A stretch of 64,000 bases of DNA from Streptomyces longispororuber (GCF_014656095.1 NZ_BNBT01000003.1:62001-126000); one strand, 5' to 3'; counted from the stretch's first letter, positions 18,239 to 27,426 are shown. The notes: generated by a model from the sequence alone, not told the origin. Numbers and translations: made by a program.

Positions 18239-18469
18239 CTACCAGTCGCCCCCGTACCGCTCCGCCTTCGCCCGCAGCCAGGCCGTCAGCTCCGCGCGCT
18301 CCTGGTGGTCGGCGGGGCGCAGGTCGTCGGCCCGTACCGTCGCCACGAAGTGGACGAACCGCACGCGGCGGTACTCGCCGTCGACGCCGAGCACCTTGCC
18401 GGGGCCGTAGATGTCCGTAGTGGCGTGCGCGACCAAGGCGTCGCGGTCGTGGGGAGTTACCGCTTCCAT
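18239..18469 (-). CDS. Small hypothetical protein (76 aa)
   Basis: A 76-residue acidic protein with good third-position GC and an AAAGG about 10 bases before the ATG. It contains alternating charged and hydrophobic residues (YRRVRFVHFVATVRADDLRPADHQERAELTAWLRAKAERYG), with a short beta strand followed by a C-terminal helix. No family is recognised. It is likely expressed alone; the gene could be part of a regulatory or stress function but nothing shows this. Confidence 0.6.
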   Translation of the reverse strand: MEAVTPHDRDALVAHATTDIYGPGKVLGVDGEYRRVRFVHFVATVRADDLRPADHQERAELTAWLRAKAERYGGDW

Positions 18470-18661
18470 GACGAGGGCCTTTCGCTCTGTGTGGTGTCCC
18501 GGTTACAGAGTGCGGTCGACATCGCCGTGCTCGCTAGTAGGCGATGGCTGACAACCCCTACGCCAGGGAGGGGACCCCCGACACGGCGTTCGAAACCGAC
18601 CCGGCCCCCACCGGCGCCACGGCGCTCCCCCCCGGTACGCCCACCGCGCCCCGCCCCCTGG

Positions 18662-19546
18662 TCAGCGGCGCAGCAGCTCCCGCAGCGCGGCCGTGACCGT
18701 CTCCGGGGACTCCTCCGCCATGAAGTGCCCGCACGACACGGTCCTGTGGACCAGGTCCGGGGCCCACGCGCGCCACAGGGCCGCCGCGTCGAAGCCGAGG
18801 GCCGCGCCCCAGTCCTGCTGGAGGACGGTCACCGGCATCCGCAGGACGTTGCCCGCGCGGCGGTCGGCCGTGTCGTGCTCGACGTCCGCGAAGGCCGAGG
18901 CGCGGTAGTCCGCGACGATCGACGGCACGGCGTCCCGGCAGGCCGCCAGGTAGGCCGCCCTGACGTCGGCGGGGATCGCGTCCCGGTCCCGCGTCCACAG
19001 GTCCAGGAAGTGGCCGAAGAAGCCGTCCGGGTCCGCCGCGATCATCCGCTCCGGGAGGCCGGGCGGCTGCGCCATCAGGTACAGGTGGAAGCCGACGGCG
19101 GCCGACGTGCCGCGCATCACCTCCCACATGTCGAGGGTCGGGAGCACGTCGAGCGAGGCGAGGTGCGTGACCGCGTCCGGGTGGTCGAGGCCCGCCCTGA
19201 TCGCCACCAGCGCGCCCCGGTCGTGGCCCGCGAGCGCGAACCGCTCGTGCCCGAGCGCCCGGGCCAGCGCCACGACGTCGGCCGCCATGGTCCGCTTCGC
19301 GTACGTCAGCCCGTCCGGCGCCTCGGCCGGTTTGTCGCTGGCGCCGTAGCCGCGCAGGTCGGGGCAGATGACGGTGTGGTCGGCGGCGAGGTCCCGCGCC
19401 ACGTGGCGCCACATGAGGCGGGTCTGGGGAAAGCCGTGCAGCAGGACGACCGGGCTGCCGTCCGGGTCGCCGCCGACGGCCGCGCTCAGCTCGACGCCGT
19501 CGGCGACGGGGACGCGGTGGTGGGTGAAGTCTGCGAAGGAGGTCAT
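18662..19546 (-). CDS. Alpha/beta hydrolase, haloacetate dehalogenase/epoxide hydrolase-like
   Basis: A 294-residue cytoplasmic hydrolase. The oxyanion motif HGFPQTRLMW, the strand CPDLRGYGASDKP and the nucleophile elbow GHDRGA (Asp109) show that the nucleophile is aspartate, as in fluoroacetate dehalogenases and epoxide hydrolases rather than serine esterases. His274 in SCGHFMAEE is the catalytic base. The cap domain (about 130-230) is helical. GAAGGAGG stands right before the ATG at 19546. It is divergent from the SARP-type regulator at 19650, only ~100 bases away, which may control it. The natural substrate is not known. Confidence 0.88.
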   Translation of the reverse strand: MTSFADFTHHRVPVADGVELSAAVGGDPDGSPVVLLHGFPQTRLMWRHVARDLAADHTVICPDLRGYGASDKPAEAPDGLTYAKRTMAADVVALARALGHERFALAGHDRGALVAIRAGLDHPDAVTHLASLDVLPTLDMWEVMRGTSAAVGFHLYLMAQPPGLPERMIAADPDGFFGHFLDLWTRDRDAIPADVRAAYLAACRDAVPSIVADYRASAFADVEHDTADRRAGNVLRMPVTVLQQDWGAALGFDAAALWRAWAPDLVHRTVSCGHFMAEESPETVTAALRELLRR

Positions 19547-19649
19547 GGGGCCAGCGTGCGGGGCGCGGATCAGCAGTGGATCAGCAGTGGAACAGTGGCA
19601 GGTCAGTGGTGGATCAGTGGTACGTCCCACCCGTAGGTACGTTGAAGGG

Positions 19650-22600
19650 GTGCGGGAGGAGGAAGAGGCGACGTCGGCGGCGGTGCCGCGCCGGGCGGCG
19701 ACGGCCCGGTCGGTGACGCCCCGGACGACGCCACGGGCGGTGGCGGCGGGCGGCGGGGCGCGGTCCGGCGGTGGGGTGGCGCCCGGTCCGGTGACGTTCC
19801 ACGTGCTCGGGCCGCTCGCCGCCCGCGACGCGCACGGGCACGACCTCGGCCTGAAGGGGCCGCGGCACCGCGCCGTCCTCGCCCGGCTGCTCGTCGCCCG
19901 CCGCCGCGCCGTGCCGGTGTCCTGGCTCGTCGACGACCTCTGGGACGAGCCGCCGCCGACGGCCGTCGGCACCATCCGTACGTTCGTCGCGGACCTGCGC
20001 AAGGCCCTCGAACCCGGCCGGGCCCGGCGCGCGCCCGCCCGGCTCCTGGTCACGGCCGGGCCCGGGTACGCGCTGTCGGCCGCGCCGGACGCGGTGGACG
20101 CGTGGCGGTTCGAGACGGCCGTACGGGAGGCCGGGCGGCTCCTCGACGGCGGCAGCCCGGCGCCGGAGGCCGCGCTCGCCGCCCTCACCGGGCTCGACGA
20201 GGCGCTCGGCCTGTGGCGCGGCCCCGCGTACGCCGAATGGGCCGACGCCGACTGGGCCCGCGCGGAGGTCGCGCGCCTCGACGGGCTCCGCCTCCTCGCC
20301 GTGGAACGCCGCGCCCGCCTCGCCCTGGCCCTCGGCCGCGCCGCCGACGCGGTCCTCGACCTGGAGTCCCACGCCCGGGCCCACCCCTGGCGCGAGGAGG
20401 CGTGGGAGCTGCTCGCGCTGGCCCTGTACCGGTCGGGCCGGCAGGGGGACGCGCTGGCCGTGCTCCGCCGGGCGCGGGACACGCTGGCGGGGGAGCTGGG
20501 GGTGGACCCGGGGGAGGGTTTGCGGCGGCTCGAAGGGGAGATCCTGGCGCAGGCGGTGCGGGGGGACGCGGGTGCCGAGGCCGGCGTCGGTCCGTTGGCC
20601 GGAGCTGGGGCTGGGGCTGGGGCCGGGGCTGGGGCCGGGGCCGGTGGCGGGTCGCGTCGGCGGCCGATCGCCGTACGAGGCCGGTCGGCGACGTGCCTGG
20701 TGGGGCGCGACGCGGAGGTCGCCGTGCTCGAAGCCGCCGCCGGGGAGGCGGTGCGCGACGGCCGGTTCGTCCTCGCCCTGCTCCCGGGCGAGGCGGGCGC
20801 GGGCAAGACCGCGCTGGCCCGGGAGCTGGCGGGACGCCTGGGCGCGGAGGGCTGGGTGACGGCCTGGGGCCGGGGGCTGGAGGGCGCGGCGGGTTCGGTG
20901 GGTTCGGTGGGTTCGGCGGGTCCTGTGAGTGGTCCGGCGGGTGGTTCGGTGCGTGGTTCGGCGGGTGGACCGGTGGGTGGGGTGGTGGGGCGGCTGTGGG
21001 AGGAGGTGTTCGCAGAGCTGGAGGGGCCGGGGGTGGCGGGGGTGGCGGGGGTGACCCGGGCTTCGTCTTCGGCCGCGGCTCCGGCTCCTGCATCGGCCGC
21101 GGCTTCGTCTTCGGCCGCGGCTCCTGAATCGGCCACGGCCGCGGCTGAGGCAGCGGTGTCGTCCGCGGATGAGGCCCTGGATGTGCCCTCGTCCGTACTC
21201 GTACCCGTACCTGTACCCGTACGGCAATCTCCGGCTTCGTCCTCGTCAGCGGCGGCACGCCCGGACGCGGAGTGGACCGAGCGCGGGTGGGGCGCCGTCG
21301 GCCGTGGTGGTCGGGCGGCGGTGCGCCGGGTGGCTGACCGGCTCGGTGCCCTCGTCCCGCCCGGCCGCCCCCTCCTGCTCGTCCTGGACGACCTGCACGG
21401 CGCCGACGAGGAGTCCCTCGACGTGCTCGCCGCGCTGGCGACGGCGGGCCCCGCCCGGCCCGTGCTGCTCGTGGGGGCGTACCGCGACACCGAAGTGCCG
21501 CCGCAGCTCGCCGAGTTCCTGGCCCGCGCGGCACGGGCCGAACCGGTGCGGGTCCCGGTACGGGGGCTGGCGGAGGGTGCGGTCGCGGAGCTGCTCGCGG
21601 CCGTCGCGGGGCGGGGCGCCGACCCCGCGACCGCACGCGCCGTGTGCCGCCGCAGCGGCGGCAACCCCTTCTTCGTACGGGAACTCGCCCGGCTCCACGC
21701 GGAGGGCGGCACCGCCGCGCTCTCCCGTGTGCCCACCGGGGTACGCGACCTCGTCTGCGCCCGGCTCGGCGCGCTCGGGCAGGAGACGCGCACGGTGCTG
21801 CGCCTCGCCGCCGTGGTCGGGGAGGAGGCCGACCTGGACGTGCTCGGCGCGGTCACCGGGGACGAGGAGACCGTCCTGGACGCGGTGGACGCGGCGACGG
21901 CGGCCGGGTTCCTGGTCGAGCCGGAGGAGGGGGAACGCGCCGCCGAGCGCGTGCGGTTCGCGCACGCGCTGGTCCACGAGACGGTGTACGAGGACCTGTC
22001 GCGGCCACGCCGCGCCCGCCTGCACACGGCCGTCGCCGAGGCCCTGGAACAACTGCGGCCCGACGCCGTCGAGGCCGTCGCCCACCACTACGTCCGGGCC
22101 GCGACGCGCGCCACGGCCGCCCGCGCCCTCGCGTACGCGACCCGCGCCGCCGGCCGGGCCGAGGCGTCGGGCGCGCCGCACCGGGCGGGCCGGTGGTGGC
22201 GCGCGGCCCTCACGGCGTACGACCGGCAGGCCCCCGGGACCGCCGGGGAGGGGGCCGCCTTCGGGACCGAGGCGGCGGCCGCCCCGGACCCGGCGACCGT
22301 GCCCGCCGCCCGCGGGCGGCTGCTCCTGCTCATGGGCCTCGTCCGCAGTCTCGCCGTCACCGGCGGGCTGGCCGAGGCCCGGCGCCACCGGGGCGACGCG
22401 CTCGCCGTCGCCCGGGCCTGCGGCGACCCGGAGCTCGTCGCCCGCGTCCTCGGCGCCTTCGACGTCCCCGGCATCTGGGCCCGTAACGACGACGAGGACC
22501 TGTCCCGGCGCGTCGTGGCCGCCGCCCGGTGGGCCCTGGCCGCCCTGCCCGACGACGGGACGCGCGCCCGCCGCGTCACCCGGTGCCGCCTGCTGACCGG

Positions 22601-23597
22601 CATCGCCATGGAGAGCCGGGGCGACACGACGGGCTCGGGCCTCGTGGCGGCCCGCGAGGCGGAGGCCCTGGCGCGCGGGCTCGGCGAACTCGGCCGATCT
22701 GACGGACCAAGCGGAGAGGGCGAAGACGGCGCGGAAGGAGAACGGGGCCGCGCGAAGGAGCGAGCCGCGCTGTTGGCGTTCGCGCTCAACGGGCGCTACC
22801 TGCACACCTTCCACCGCCCCGGCCTCGCCCCCGAGCGCGCCCGCATCGGCACGGAACTGGTCGAACTCGCCGCCCGCCACGGGCTCGTCACCTTCGAGGT
22901 CCTCGGCCACCTCATGCTGCTCCAGGCCCACAGCGCGCTCGCCGACCTCACCCGCGCCGACGCCCACGCCACCGCCGCCGACCGGCTCGCGGAGCGGTAC
23001 GGGCTGCCGCTCGTGGCGGTGTTCACCTCCTGGTACGCCGCGCTGCGCGCCGCCGTCGCCGGGCGCGCGGACGAGGCCGCGGCCGCCTGCCGGGCCGCCG
23101 CGGCACGACTGCCCGGCAGCGGCATGACCGGCATGGAGCGGGAGGACCTGCTGCCTCTCGCCCTGATGTGCCTGGGCCTCGCGCCGGAGCCCGCGGCGGA
23201 CGGCGTACCCGCGGCGGGGCAGCTTCTCGACCTCCGGCTGTGTCTGCGCGCCCGCGCCGCCGTCCGCGCCGGGGACACCGCCCGTATGGAGGCCTCGTAC
23301 CAGGAGCTCCTCCCGGGCCGGGACGAGGTGGCGGGCGCGGGGAGCGGGCTCCTCGCCCTCGGGCCCGTGGCGCGGGAGCTGGGCGACCTGGCCGCCGCCC
23401 TGGGACGGCGCGCGGACGCCGCCGCGCACTACCGCCACGCGCTCGCCGTGGCCGACCGCGCCGGGGCCCCGCACTGGGCGGCCGCCGCGCGGGCCGCGCT
23501 CACGGCGGCGGTGCGAGGATGCGGTGATGACCACCGAGACGGTCCCCGAGGCGACCCCCGAGACGGTCCCCGAGGCGACCCCCGAGACGGTCCCTGA
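19650..23597 (+). CDS. Giant AfsR/SARP-type regulator with ATPase and TPR-like domains
   Basis: A ~1315-residue transcription activator. After a 45-residue Arg/Ala leader, a winged helix of the OmpR/SARP kind spans ~50-140 (HVLGPLAARDAHG to TAGPGYALSA), then a bacterial transcriptional activation domain (~150-305). An AAA/NB-ARC-like ATPase follows with Walker A GEAGAGKTAL (Lys386) and Walker B LLLVLDDLHG (Asp580-Asp581). About 175 residues of low-complexity Gly/Ser/Ala/Pro sequence are inserted between the two. The C-terminal half is helical, TPR-like. It ends in DGPRGDPR repeats overlapping the next gene. The start is uncertain: GTG 19650 is the first in-frame start after the intergenic space; GTG 19683 is possible. 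Confidence 0.85.
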   Translation: MREEEEATSAAVPRRAATARSVTPRTTPRAVAAGGGARSGGGVAPGPVTFHVLGPLAARDAHGHDLGLKGPRHRAVLARLLVARRRAVPVSWLVDDLWDEPPPTAVGTIRTFVADLRKALEPGRARRAPARLLVTAGPGYALSAAPDAVDAWRFETAVREAGRLLDGGSPAPEAALAALTGLDEALGLWRGPAYAEWADADWARAEVARLDGLRLLAVERRARLALALGRAADAVLDLESHARAHPWREEAWELLALALYRSGRQGDALAVLRRARDTLAGELGVDPGEGLRRLEGEILAQAVRGDAGAEAGVGPLAGAGAGAGAGAGAGAGGGSRRRPIAVRGRSATCLVGRDAEVAVLEAAAGEAVRDGRFVLALLPGEAGAGKTALARELAGRLGAEGWVTAWGRGLEGAAGSVGSVGSAGPVSGPAGGSVRGSAGGPVGGVVGRLWEEVFAELEGPGVAGVAGVTRASSSAAAPAPASAAASSSAAAPESATAAAEAAVSSADEALDVPSSVLVPVPVPVRQSPASSSSAAARPDAEWTERGWGAVGRGGRAAVRRVADRLGALVPPGRPLLLVLDDLHGADEESLDVLAALATAGPARPVLLVGAYRDTEVPPQLAEFLARAARAEPVRVPVRGLAEGAVAELLAAVAGRGADPATARAVCRRSGGNPFFVRELARLHAEGGTAALSRVPTGVRDLVCARLGALGQETRTVLRLAAVVGEEADLDVLGAVTGDEETVLDAVDAATAAGFLVEPEEGERAAERVRFAHALVHETVYEDLSRPRRARLHTAVAEALEQLRPDAVEAVAHHYVRAATRATAARALAYATRAAGRAEASGAPHRAGRWWRAALTAYDRQAPGTAGEGAAFGTEAAAAPDPATVPAARGRLLLLMGLVRSLAVTGGLAEARRHRGDALAVARACGDPELVARVLGAFDVPGIWARNDDEDLSRRVVAAARWALAALPDDGTRARRVTRCRLLTGIAMESRGDTTGSGLVAAREAEALARGLGELGRSDGPSGEGEDGAEGERGRAKERAALLAFALNGRYLHTFHRPGLAPERARIGTELVELAARHGLVTFEVLGHLMLLQAHSALADLTRADAHATAADRLAERYGLPLVAVFTSWYAALRAAVAGRADEAAAACRAAAARLPGSGMTGMEREDLLPLALMCLGLAPEPAADGVPAAGQLLDLRLCLRARAAVRAGDTARMEASYQELLPGRDEVAGAGSGLLALGPVARELGDLAAALGRRADAAAHYRHALAVADRAGAPHWAAAARAALTAAVRGCGDDHRDGPRGDPRDGPRGDPRDGP
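20607..20640 (+). other. G-quadruplex-forming run inside the regulator gene
   Basis: Six GGGG runs are spaced exactly two bases apart (20607-20610 to 20637-20640) on the sense strand. They encode a Gly-Ala repeat at residues ~317-333. Such a run can fold into a stacked quadruplex in DNA or mRNA. Confidence 0.8.
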
Positions 23598-24075
23598 GAC
23601 GGCCCCCGAGACGATCCCTGAGGCGGCCCTTGCGACGGCCCCCGAGGCGAACCCCGAGACGGCCCCTGAGGCGGCCTCCGGGGCGACCGCCGCGGGCACG
23701 CCCGCGCCCGCGTTCGTACGCTTCCAGTCACCCCTGCGCCACGGACGCGGCCACTTCCCCGGCGTCTTCGCCCTGGTCAACGGCCTGGCAAGGGAGGGCA
23801 AGCTGACCGCCGAACAGGAGCGCTTCCGGCGCGCGAACAACGACTGGTACGACGCCGCCTACCCGACGCCCGACGCGTCCGTCTACGACCCGGAGCGGAA
23901 CCCCGGCGCCGTCGCCTGGTTCAGGACCACCGCCACGCACCTCGTCGAGCGGGTCCCCGGGTACCTGGAGATCCTCGCCGCGCACGGTGTGGAGTGCCAG
24001 GAGGTGCGGTCCGCCGATCCGGGGCGGGTGGTCTACGAGGACGACGTCCAGGTCGTCGTCGTACCGCACCCTTGA
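23527..24075 (+). CDS. Hypothetical protein with N-terminal Pro-Glu repeats
   Basis: A 182-residue protein with an unusual N-terminus: about 45 residues of TVPEATPE-type repeats coded by 24-bp DNA units (starts 23536, 23560, 23584). The globular part (FVRFQSPLRHGRGHFPGVF, ANNDWYDAAYPTPD, VEDDVQVVVV-like end) looks like a conserved streptomycete family whose members occur in this form, with length matching ~120 residues. Its first 71 bases overlap the end of the upstream regulator in another frame, so expression is probably coupled. The start is ATG 23527 with GAGGA upstream; GTG 23524 is adjacent. Function is unknown. Confidence 0.8.
   Translation: MTTETVPEATPETVPEATPETVPETAPETIPEAALATAPEANPETAPEAASGATAAGTPAPAFVRFQSPLRHGRGHFPGVFALVNGLAREGKLTAEQERFRRANNDWYDAAYPTPDASVYDPERNPGAVAWFRTTATHLVERVPGYLEILAAHGVECQEVRSADPGRVVYEDDVQVVVVPHP
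23536..23662 (+). repeat. 24-bp tandem repeat shared by two genes
   Basis: Units beginning GAGACGGTCCCCGAGGCGAC start at 23536, 23560 and 23584, then degenerate. They are read in one frame by the SARP-type gene (to 23597) and in another by the Pro-Glu protein. Similar GAGACCACCCC units recur after its stop (about 24072-24100). Confidence 0.8.
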
Positions 24076-24238
24076 GACCACCCCTGAGACCACCCCCGAG
24101 CCCGCACCCGCGATCACCCCGAGCCCACCCCCGCATCCCCCCGAGACCGCGACCGCGCCGCCTGCTCGCCGACGCCTGAGGTTATGAGGATCCTGTCAGG
24201 GCGGAGGCTGACAGTCCGGTGGGCGGGTGGCCGCGGCC

Positions 24239-24251
24239 TATGCTCAGGCGC
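24239..24251 (+). promoter_or_regulatory. -10 element for a leaderless response-regulator message
   Basis: TATGCT at 24239-24244 lies seven bases before the ATG at 24252, and no Shine-Dalgarno is visible. No good -35 was found at normal spacing. Confidence 0.45.
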
Positions 24252-25103
24252 ATGTGCGCATTTGTCCTGGTCGCGGAGGACGACGAGAAGCAGGCCGACC
24301 TCATCCGCCGCTATCTGGAGCGCGAGGGGCACACCGTCGGCGTCGCCCACGACGGGCGCACCGCGCTGGAGCAGGTCCGGACGCACGACCCCGACCTGCT
24401 CATCCTCGACGTGATGATGCCGGAGATCGACGGGCTCGGGGTGACCCGCGTGCTGCGCTCGGCCCCGCCGCCCGGTGCCCCGGCGACCGGGCGGGACACC
24501 GGTACGCTGCCCATCCTCATGCTCACCGCCCGCTCCACCGAGGACGACCTGCTGCTCGGCCTCGACCTGGGCGCCGACGACTACCTCACCAAGCCGTACA
24601 GCCCCCGCGAACTCATGGCCCGCGTCCGCACCCTGCTGCGCCGCGCCAGCGGAGCCGCGCACCGGCCGCCGCCGGACCCCGAGGCGCGGGTGCTGCGCGC
24701 GGGGGGCCTGGTCGTGGACGAGCTGCGCCACGAGGTGACCGTGGACGGGCGTCGCGTGGAGTGCACACCGGGCGAGTTCGAACTGCTCTCCGCGATGGCG
24801 GCGGAGCCGGAACGGGTCTTCACCCGGCCCCAGTTGCTGGACCGCATCCACGGGTCGTCGGGGTACATATCCGCGCGCACGGTGGACGTGCACGTCCTGA
24901 ACCTCCGCAAGAAGATCGAGGCGAACCCGCGGGCGCCGCGACGGCTCGTGACGGTGTTCGGGGTCGGGTACAAGCTGGTCGCCCACCGGGGCCCGGGCCC
25001 GGGGCCGGGGCCGGAGCCGGGAGCGGGACCGGGGCCGAGGACCAGGACGAGAGGCCGGGCGGCGAAGCCGACGGGGGAGACGGCGGGGCGTCGTGGGGCG
25101 TGA
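24252..25103 (+). CDS. OmpR-family response regulator
   Basis: A 283-residue DNA-binding response regulator. The receiver domain has acidic pocket Asp10-Asp11, phospho-acceptor Asp53 in LLILDVMMPEIDG and Lys114 in LTKPYSPREL. A Pro/Gly-rich 12-residue insert (SAPPPGAPATGRDTGT) lengthens one loop. The C-terminal winged helix (~150-240) ends with VDVHVLNLRKKIE and VTVFGVGYKL. A Gly-Pro and Arg tail of ~35 residues is an extra. The ATG at 24252 is chosen over upstream in-frame starts because a -10 motif precedes it directly. It forms an operon with the histidine kinase, whose start overlaps its stop. Confidence 0.93.
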   Translation: MCAFVLVAEDDEKQADLIRRYLEREGHTVGVAHDGRTALEQVRTHDPDLLILDVMMPEIDGLGVTRVLRSAPPPGAPATGRDTGTLPILMLTARSTEDDLLLGLDLGADDYLTKPYSPRELMARVRTLLRRASGAAHRPPPDPEARVLRAGGLVVDELRHEVTVDGRRVECTPGEFELLSAMAAEPERVFTRPQLLDRIHGSSGYISARTVDVHVLNLRKKIEANPRAPRRLVTVFGVGYKLVAHRGPGPGPGPEPGAGPGPRTRTRGRAAKPTGETAGRRGA

Positions 25104-27426
25104 GCGCGGCCGGTCGGACGGCACGGCTGAGGCGGACTCGTCCACCGCGCGGGACTCATCCACCGTGACGAACCCGTCCACCGTGACGGACCCGTCCGGC
25201 ATGCCTGATGTGTCCGGCGCATCCAGTACATCCGGCGCACCCGACACGTCCCTTGAGCCCGGCGCACCCGACACGTCCCCCGAACCCGACGCACCCCCAG
25301 CCCGACCCGCCCGACCCACCAGACCCACCAGACCCGCCAGACTCACCAAGCCCACCCGCCCAGTCCGCCCCACCCGCCCCCGCGTCCCCAAGCGCAAGAG
25401 CCGCCCGACGCGTGTCCCCGTACGCAAGAGCCTCCTGTCGCGGCTGCTCGTCGTGTCGGTGCTCGTGTCCGTGCTGTCCATCGCCGCCACCGCCTGGCTC
25501 GCCGCGCAGACCACGTCCGGGGCGATCCGGCAGGAGCAGGGGCAGGTGCTCGCGGACGACGCGCGGATCTACGACCGGCTCCTGGGCCTCGCCGCGACCA
25601 CCCCGAACTGGCGCGGCGCCGACCGCACCGTGCGGGAGCTGTCCGCCGACACCGGGCGGCGCATCGCCCTGACCACGCAGGACCGCAAGGTGATCGCCGA
25701 CTCGGCCGAGGGCGAAGGGGAGCGCGGGGCCCGGTTGCCCGCCCGGGCCTCGGCCGTCGTCGACCCGCTGGCCGTCGACTCGACACTGGCCGCGGGGCGG
25801 GACGACGACACGGCGGAGGGCCTCGGCGCGACGTCGGGCGTCGGCACCGGCACGGGCGCGGTGGACCGCATCGACCCGCGGGCGGTGGGGCCGTTCCGAC
25901 TGCCCGCGAAGGAGCGGGAGGAGCTGCGCTCGATGGCGGAGAAGTACGTCGGCTGCGTACGGGACACCGGGGTCACGGTGAAGACCGTCGAGGGCCCGAG
26001 CGGACGCCCGTACCTGGAGACGACCGACGGGCGCGGCGAGCAGTTCACCGACCCGCAGTGCGGGGCCATGCACCTGAACGTGCCCACGCGGACCGAGCGC
26101 AGGGCGCTCGACAAGATCACCAGGCTGGCCGAGGCGTGCATGCGCCGCAAGGGCACCGAGCCCTCCGTGCTGCGCCTGACCATGTCGCGCGGCGGCGTCC
26201 CGCGCCTCGCCGCGCTGGGGTTCGACGGACCGGCGGCGGTGCCGTATCCGAAGGAGACCGCGCCGGGGCAGCCCGGTGCGCCCGGTGAGCCGGGCGCGCC
26301 CAAGAAGCCGTCCCTCGTCCCTCCGACCGCCGAGCCCGCCCCCGCGGACCCGAGCGAGCCGCCCGCCGAGGCCACGCCCGACCCCGTCGAGGCCCTCGCC
26401 ACGAGCTGCGTGGACAGCGCGCGCCGCGAACAGCTCGGGCAGTACGTCTCGTCGCCCGCGCTGCTCTTCATCACCAGCCAGGACGGCAGCCGTCCCTCCG
26501 AGAGCGGCTTCCAGCTCTCCGGGGCCAACACCGCCCGGCTCGTCGGGCTCGCCGCGGCGATCCTCGCGGTGACGGTGGCGGTCACCGCGTTCGCCGCGAC
26601 CCGCCTCACCCGGCCGCTGCGGGCCCTGACCACCGCCACGCAGCGGATGAAGACCGGGGAGGCCACCGAGCCGGTGCCCGCCCGGTCGGCCGGGGAGATC
26701 AGCCAGCTCGCCGCCGCCTTCAACGACATGGCCGCGCACCGCAGGGCCCTGGAGGAGCAGCGCAAGGCGATGGTCAGCGACGTGGCGCACGAGCTGCGTA
26801 CGCCGCTGTCGAACATCCGGGGGTGGCTGGAGGCCGCCGAGGACGGTGTCGTCGCCACCGATCCTGAGCTGGTCACCTCACTCCTGGAGGAGGCGCTGCT
26901 GCTCCAGCACATCGTCGACGACCTCCAAGACCTGGCCGCCGCCGACGCCGGGACGCTGCGGCTGCACCGGGAGCCCGCCTGCGCCGGGGAGCTCGCCGAG
27001 CAGGTGGTGGCCGCGCACCAGGCGCGCGCGGACGCGGCGGGCGTACGGCTCACCGCCCGCGCGGAGGGCGACCCGTGGCTGACCGCGGATCCGCTGCGGC
27101 TGCGGCAGGCCGTCGGGAACCTCGTCTCCAACGCGATCCGGCACACCCCGGCGGGCGGCAGCGTGACCGTCACGTGCCGGGCCGCCGGGGAGGGCTGGGT
27201 GACGATCGAGGTGGCCGACACGGGCACGGGCATCGCCGCCGGGGACCTGCCGCACGTGTTCGACCGGTTCTGGCGGGCGGACAAGTCGCGGACGCGGGCC
27301 ACCGGGGGGAGCGGGCTCGGGCTCGCGATCGTACGGAACCTCGCGCGGGCGCACGGTGGTGAGGTGGAGGTGGAGAGCGAGGTCGGCCGGGGCACGCGGT
27401 TCACGCTCCGGCTGCCGGTGACGTGA
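25093..27426 (+). CDS. Sensor histidine kinase with large extracytoplasmic domain
   Basis: A 777-residue membrane kinase, partner of the upstream regulator (11-base overlap). The N-terminal ~110 residues are a disordered Ser/Thr/Pro/Arg leader. TM1 spans ~113-139 and TM2 ~481-505, leaving a ~340-residue outer domain with four cysteines (288, 323, 349, 439) and a Pro-rich stretch. HAMP follows, then the HisKA motif SDVAHELRTPLSNIRG with His566, the N box RQAVGNLVSNAIRH, G1 ADTGTGI and G2 GGSGLGLAIV. The outer domain resembles no sensor fold I know; a disulfide-bonded or redox sensing role is inferred from the cysteines. Confidence 0.92.
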   Translation: MGRERGRSDGTAEADSSTARDSSTVTNPSTVTDPSGMPDVSGASSTSGAPDTSLEPGAPDTSPEPDAPPARPARPTRPTRPARLTKPTRPVRPTRPRVPKRKSRPTRVPVRKSLLSRLLVVSVLVSVLSIAATAWLAAQTTSGAIRQEQGQVLADDARIYDRLLGLAATTPNWRGADRTVRELSADTGRRIALTTQDRKVIADSAEGEGERGARLPARASAVVDPLAVDSTLAAGRDDDTAEGLGATSGVGTGTGAVDRIDPRAVGPFRLPAKEREELRSMAEKYVGCVRDTGVTVKTVEGPSGRPYLETTDGRGEQFTDPQCGAMHLNVPTRTERRALDKITRLAEACMRRKGTEPSVLRLTMSRGGVPRLAALGFDGPAAVPYPKETAPGQPGAPGEPGAPKKPSLVPPTAEPAPADPSEPPAEATPDPVEALATSCVDSARREQLGQYVSSPALLFITSQDGSRPSESGFQLSGANTARLVGLAAAILAVTVAVTAFAATRLTRPLRALTTATQRMKTGEATEPVPARSAGEISQLAAAFNDMAAHRRALEEQRKAMVSDVAHELRTPLSNIRGWLEAAEDGVVATDPELVTSLLEEALLLQHIVDDLQDLAAADAGTLRLHREPACAGELAEQVVAAHQARADAAGVRLTARAEGDPWLTADPLRLRQAVGNLVSNAIRHTPAGGSVTVTCRAAGEGWVTIEVADTGTGIAAGDLPHVFDRFWRADKSRTRATGGSGLGLAIVRNLARAHGGEVEVESEVGRGTRFTLRLPVT

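Noticed and set aside
18662..22027. A 1121-codon minus-strand frame starting opposite the SARP-type regulator.
   Set aside because: Only the last 294 codons form the hydrolase; the upstream Arg/Ser/Pro part is the shadow of the regulator gene.
24252..27426. Assignment of the two-component pair as CseB/CseC.
   Set aside because: No sigE or cseA neighbour is present and the long cysteine-containing outer domain differs, so no symbol was given.
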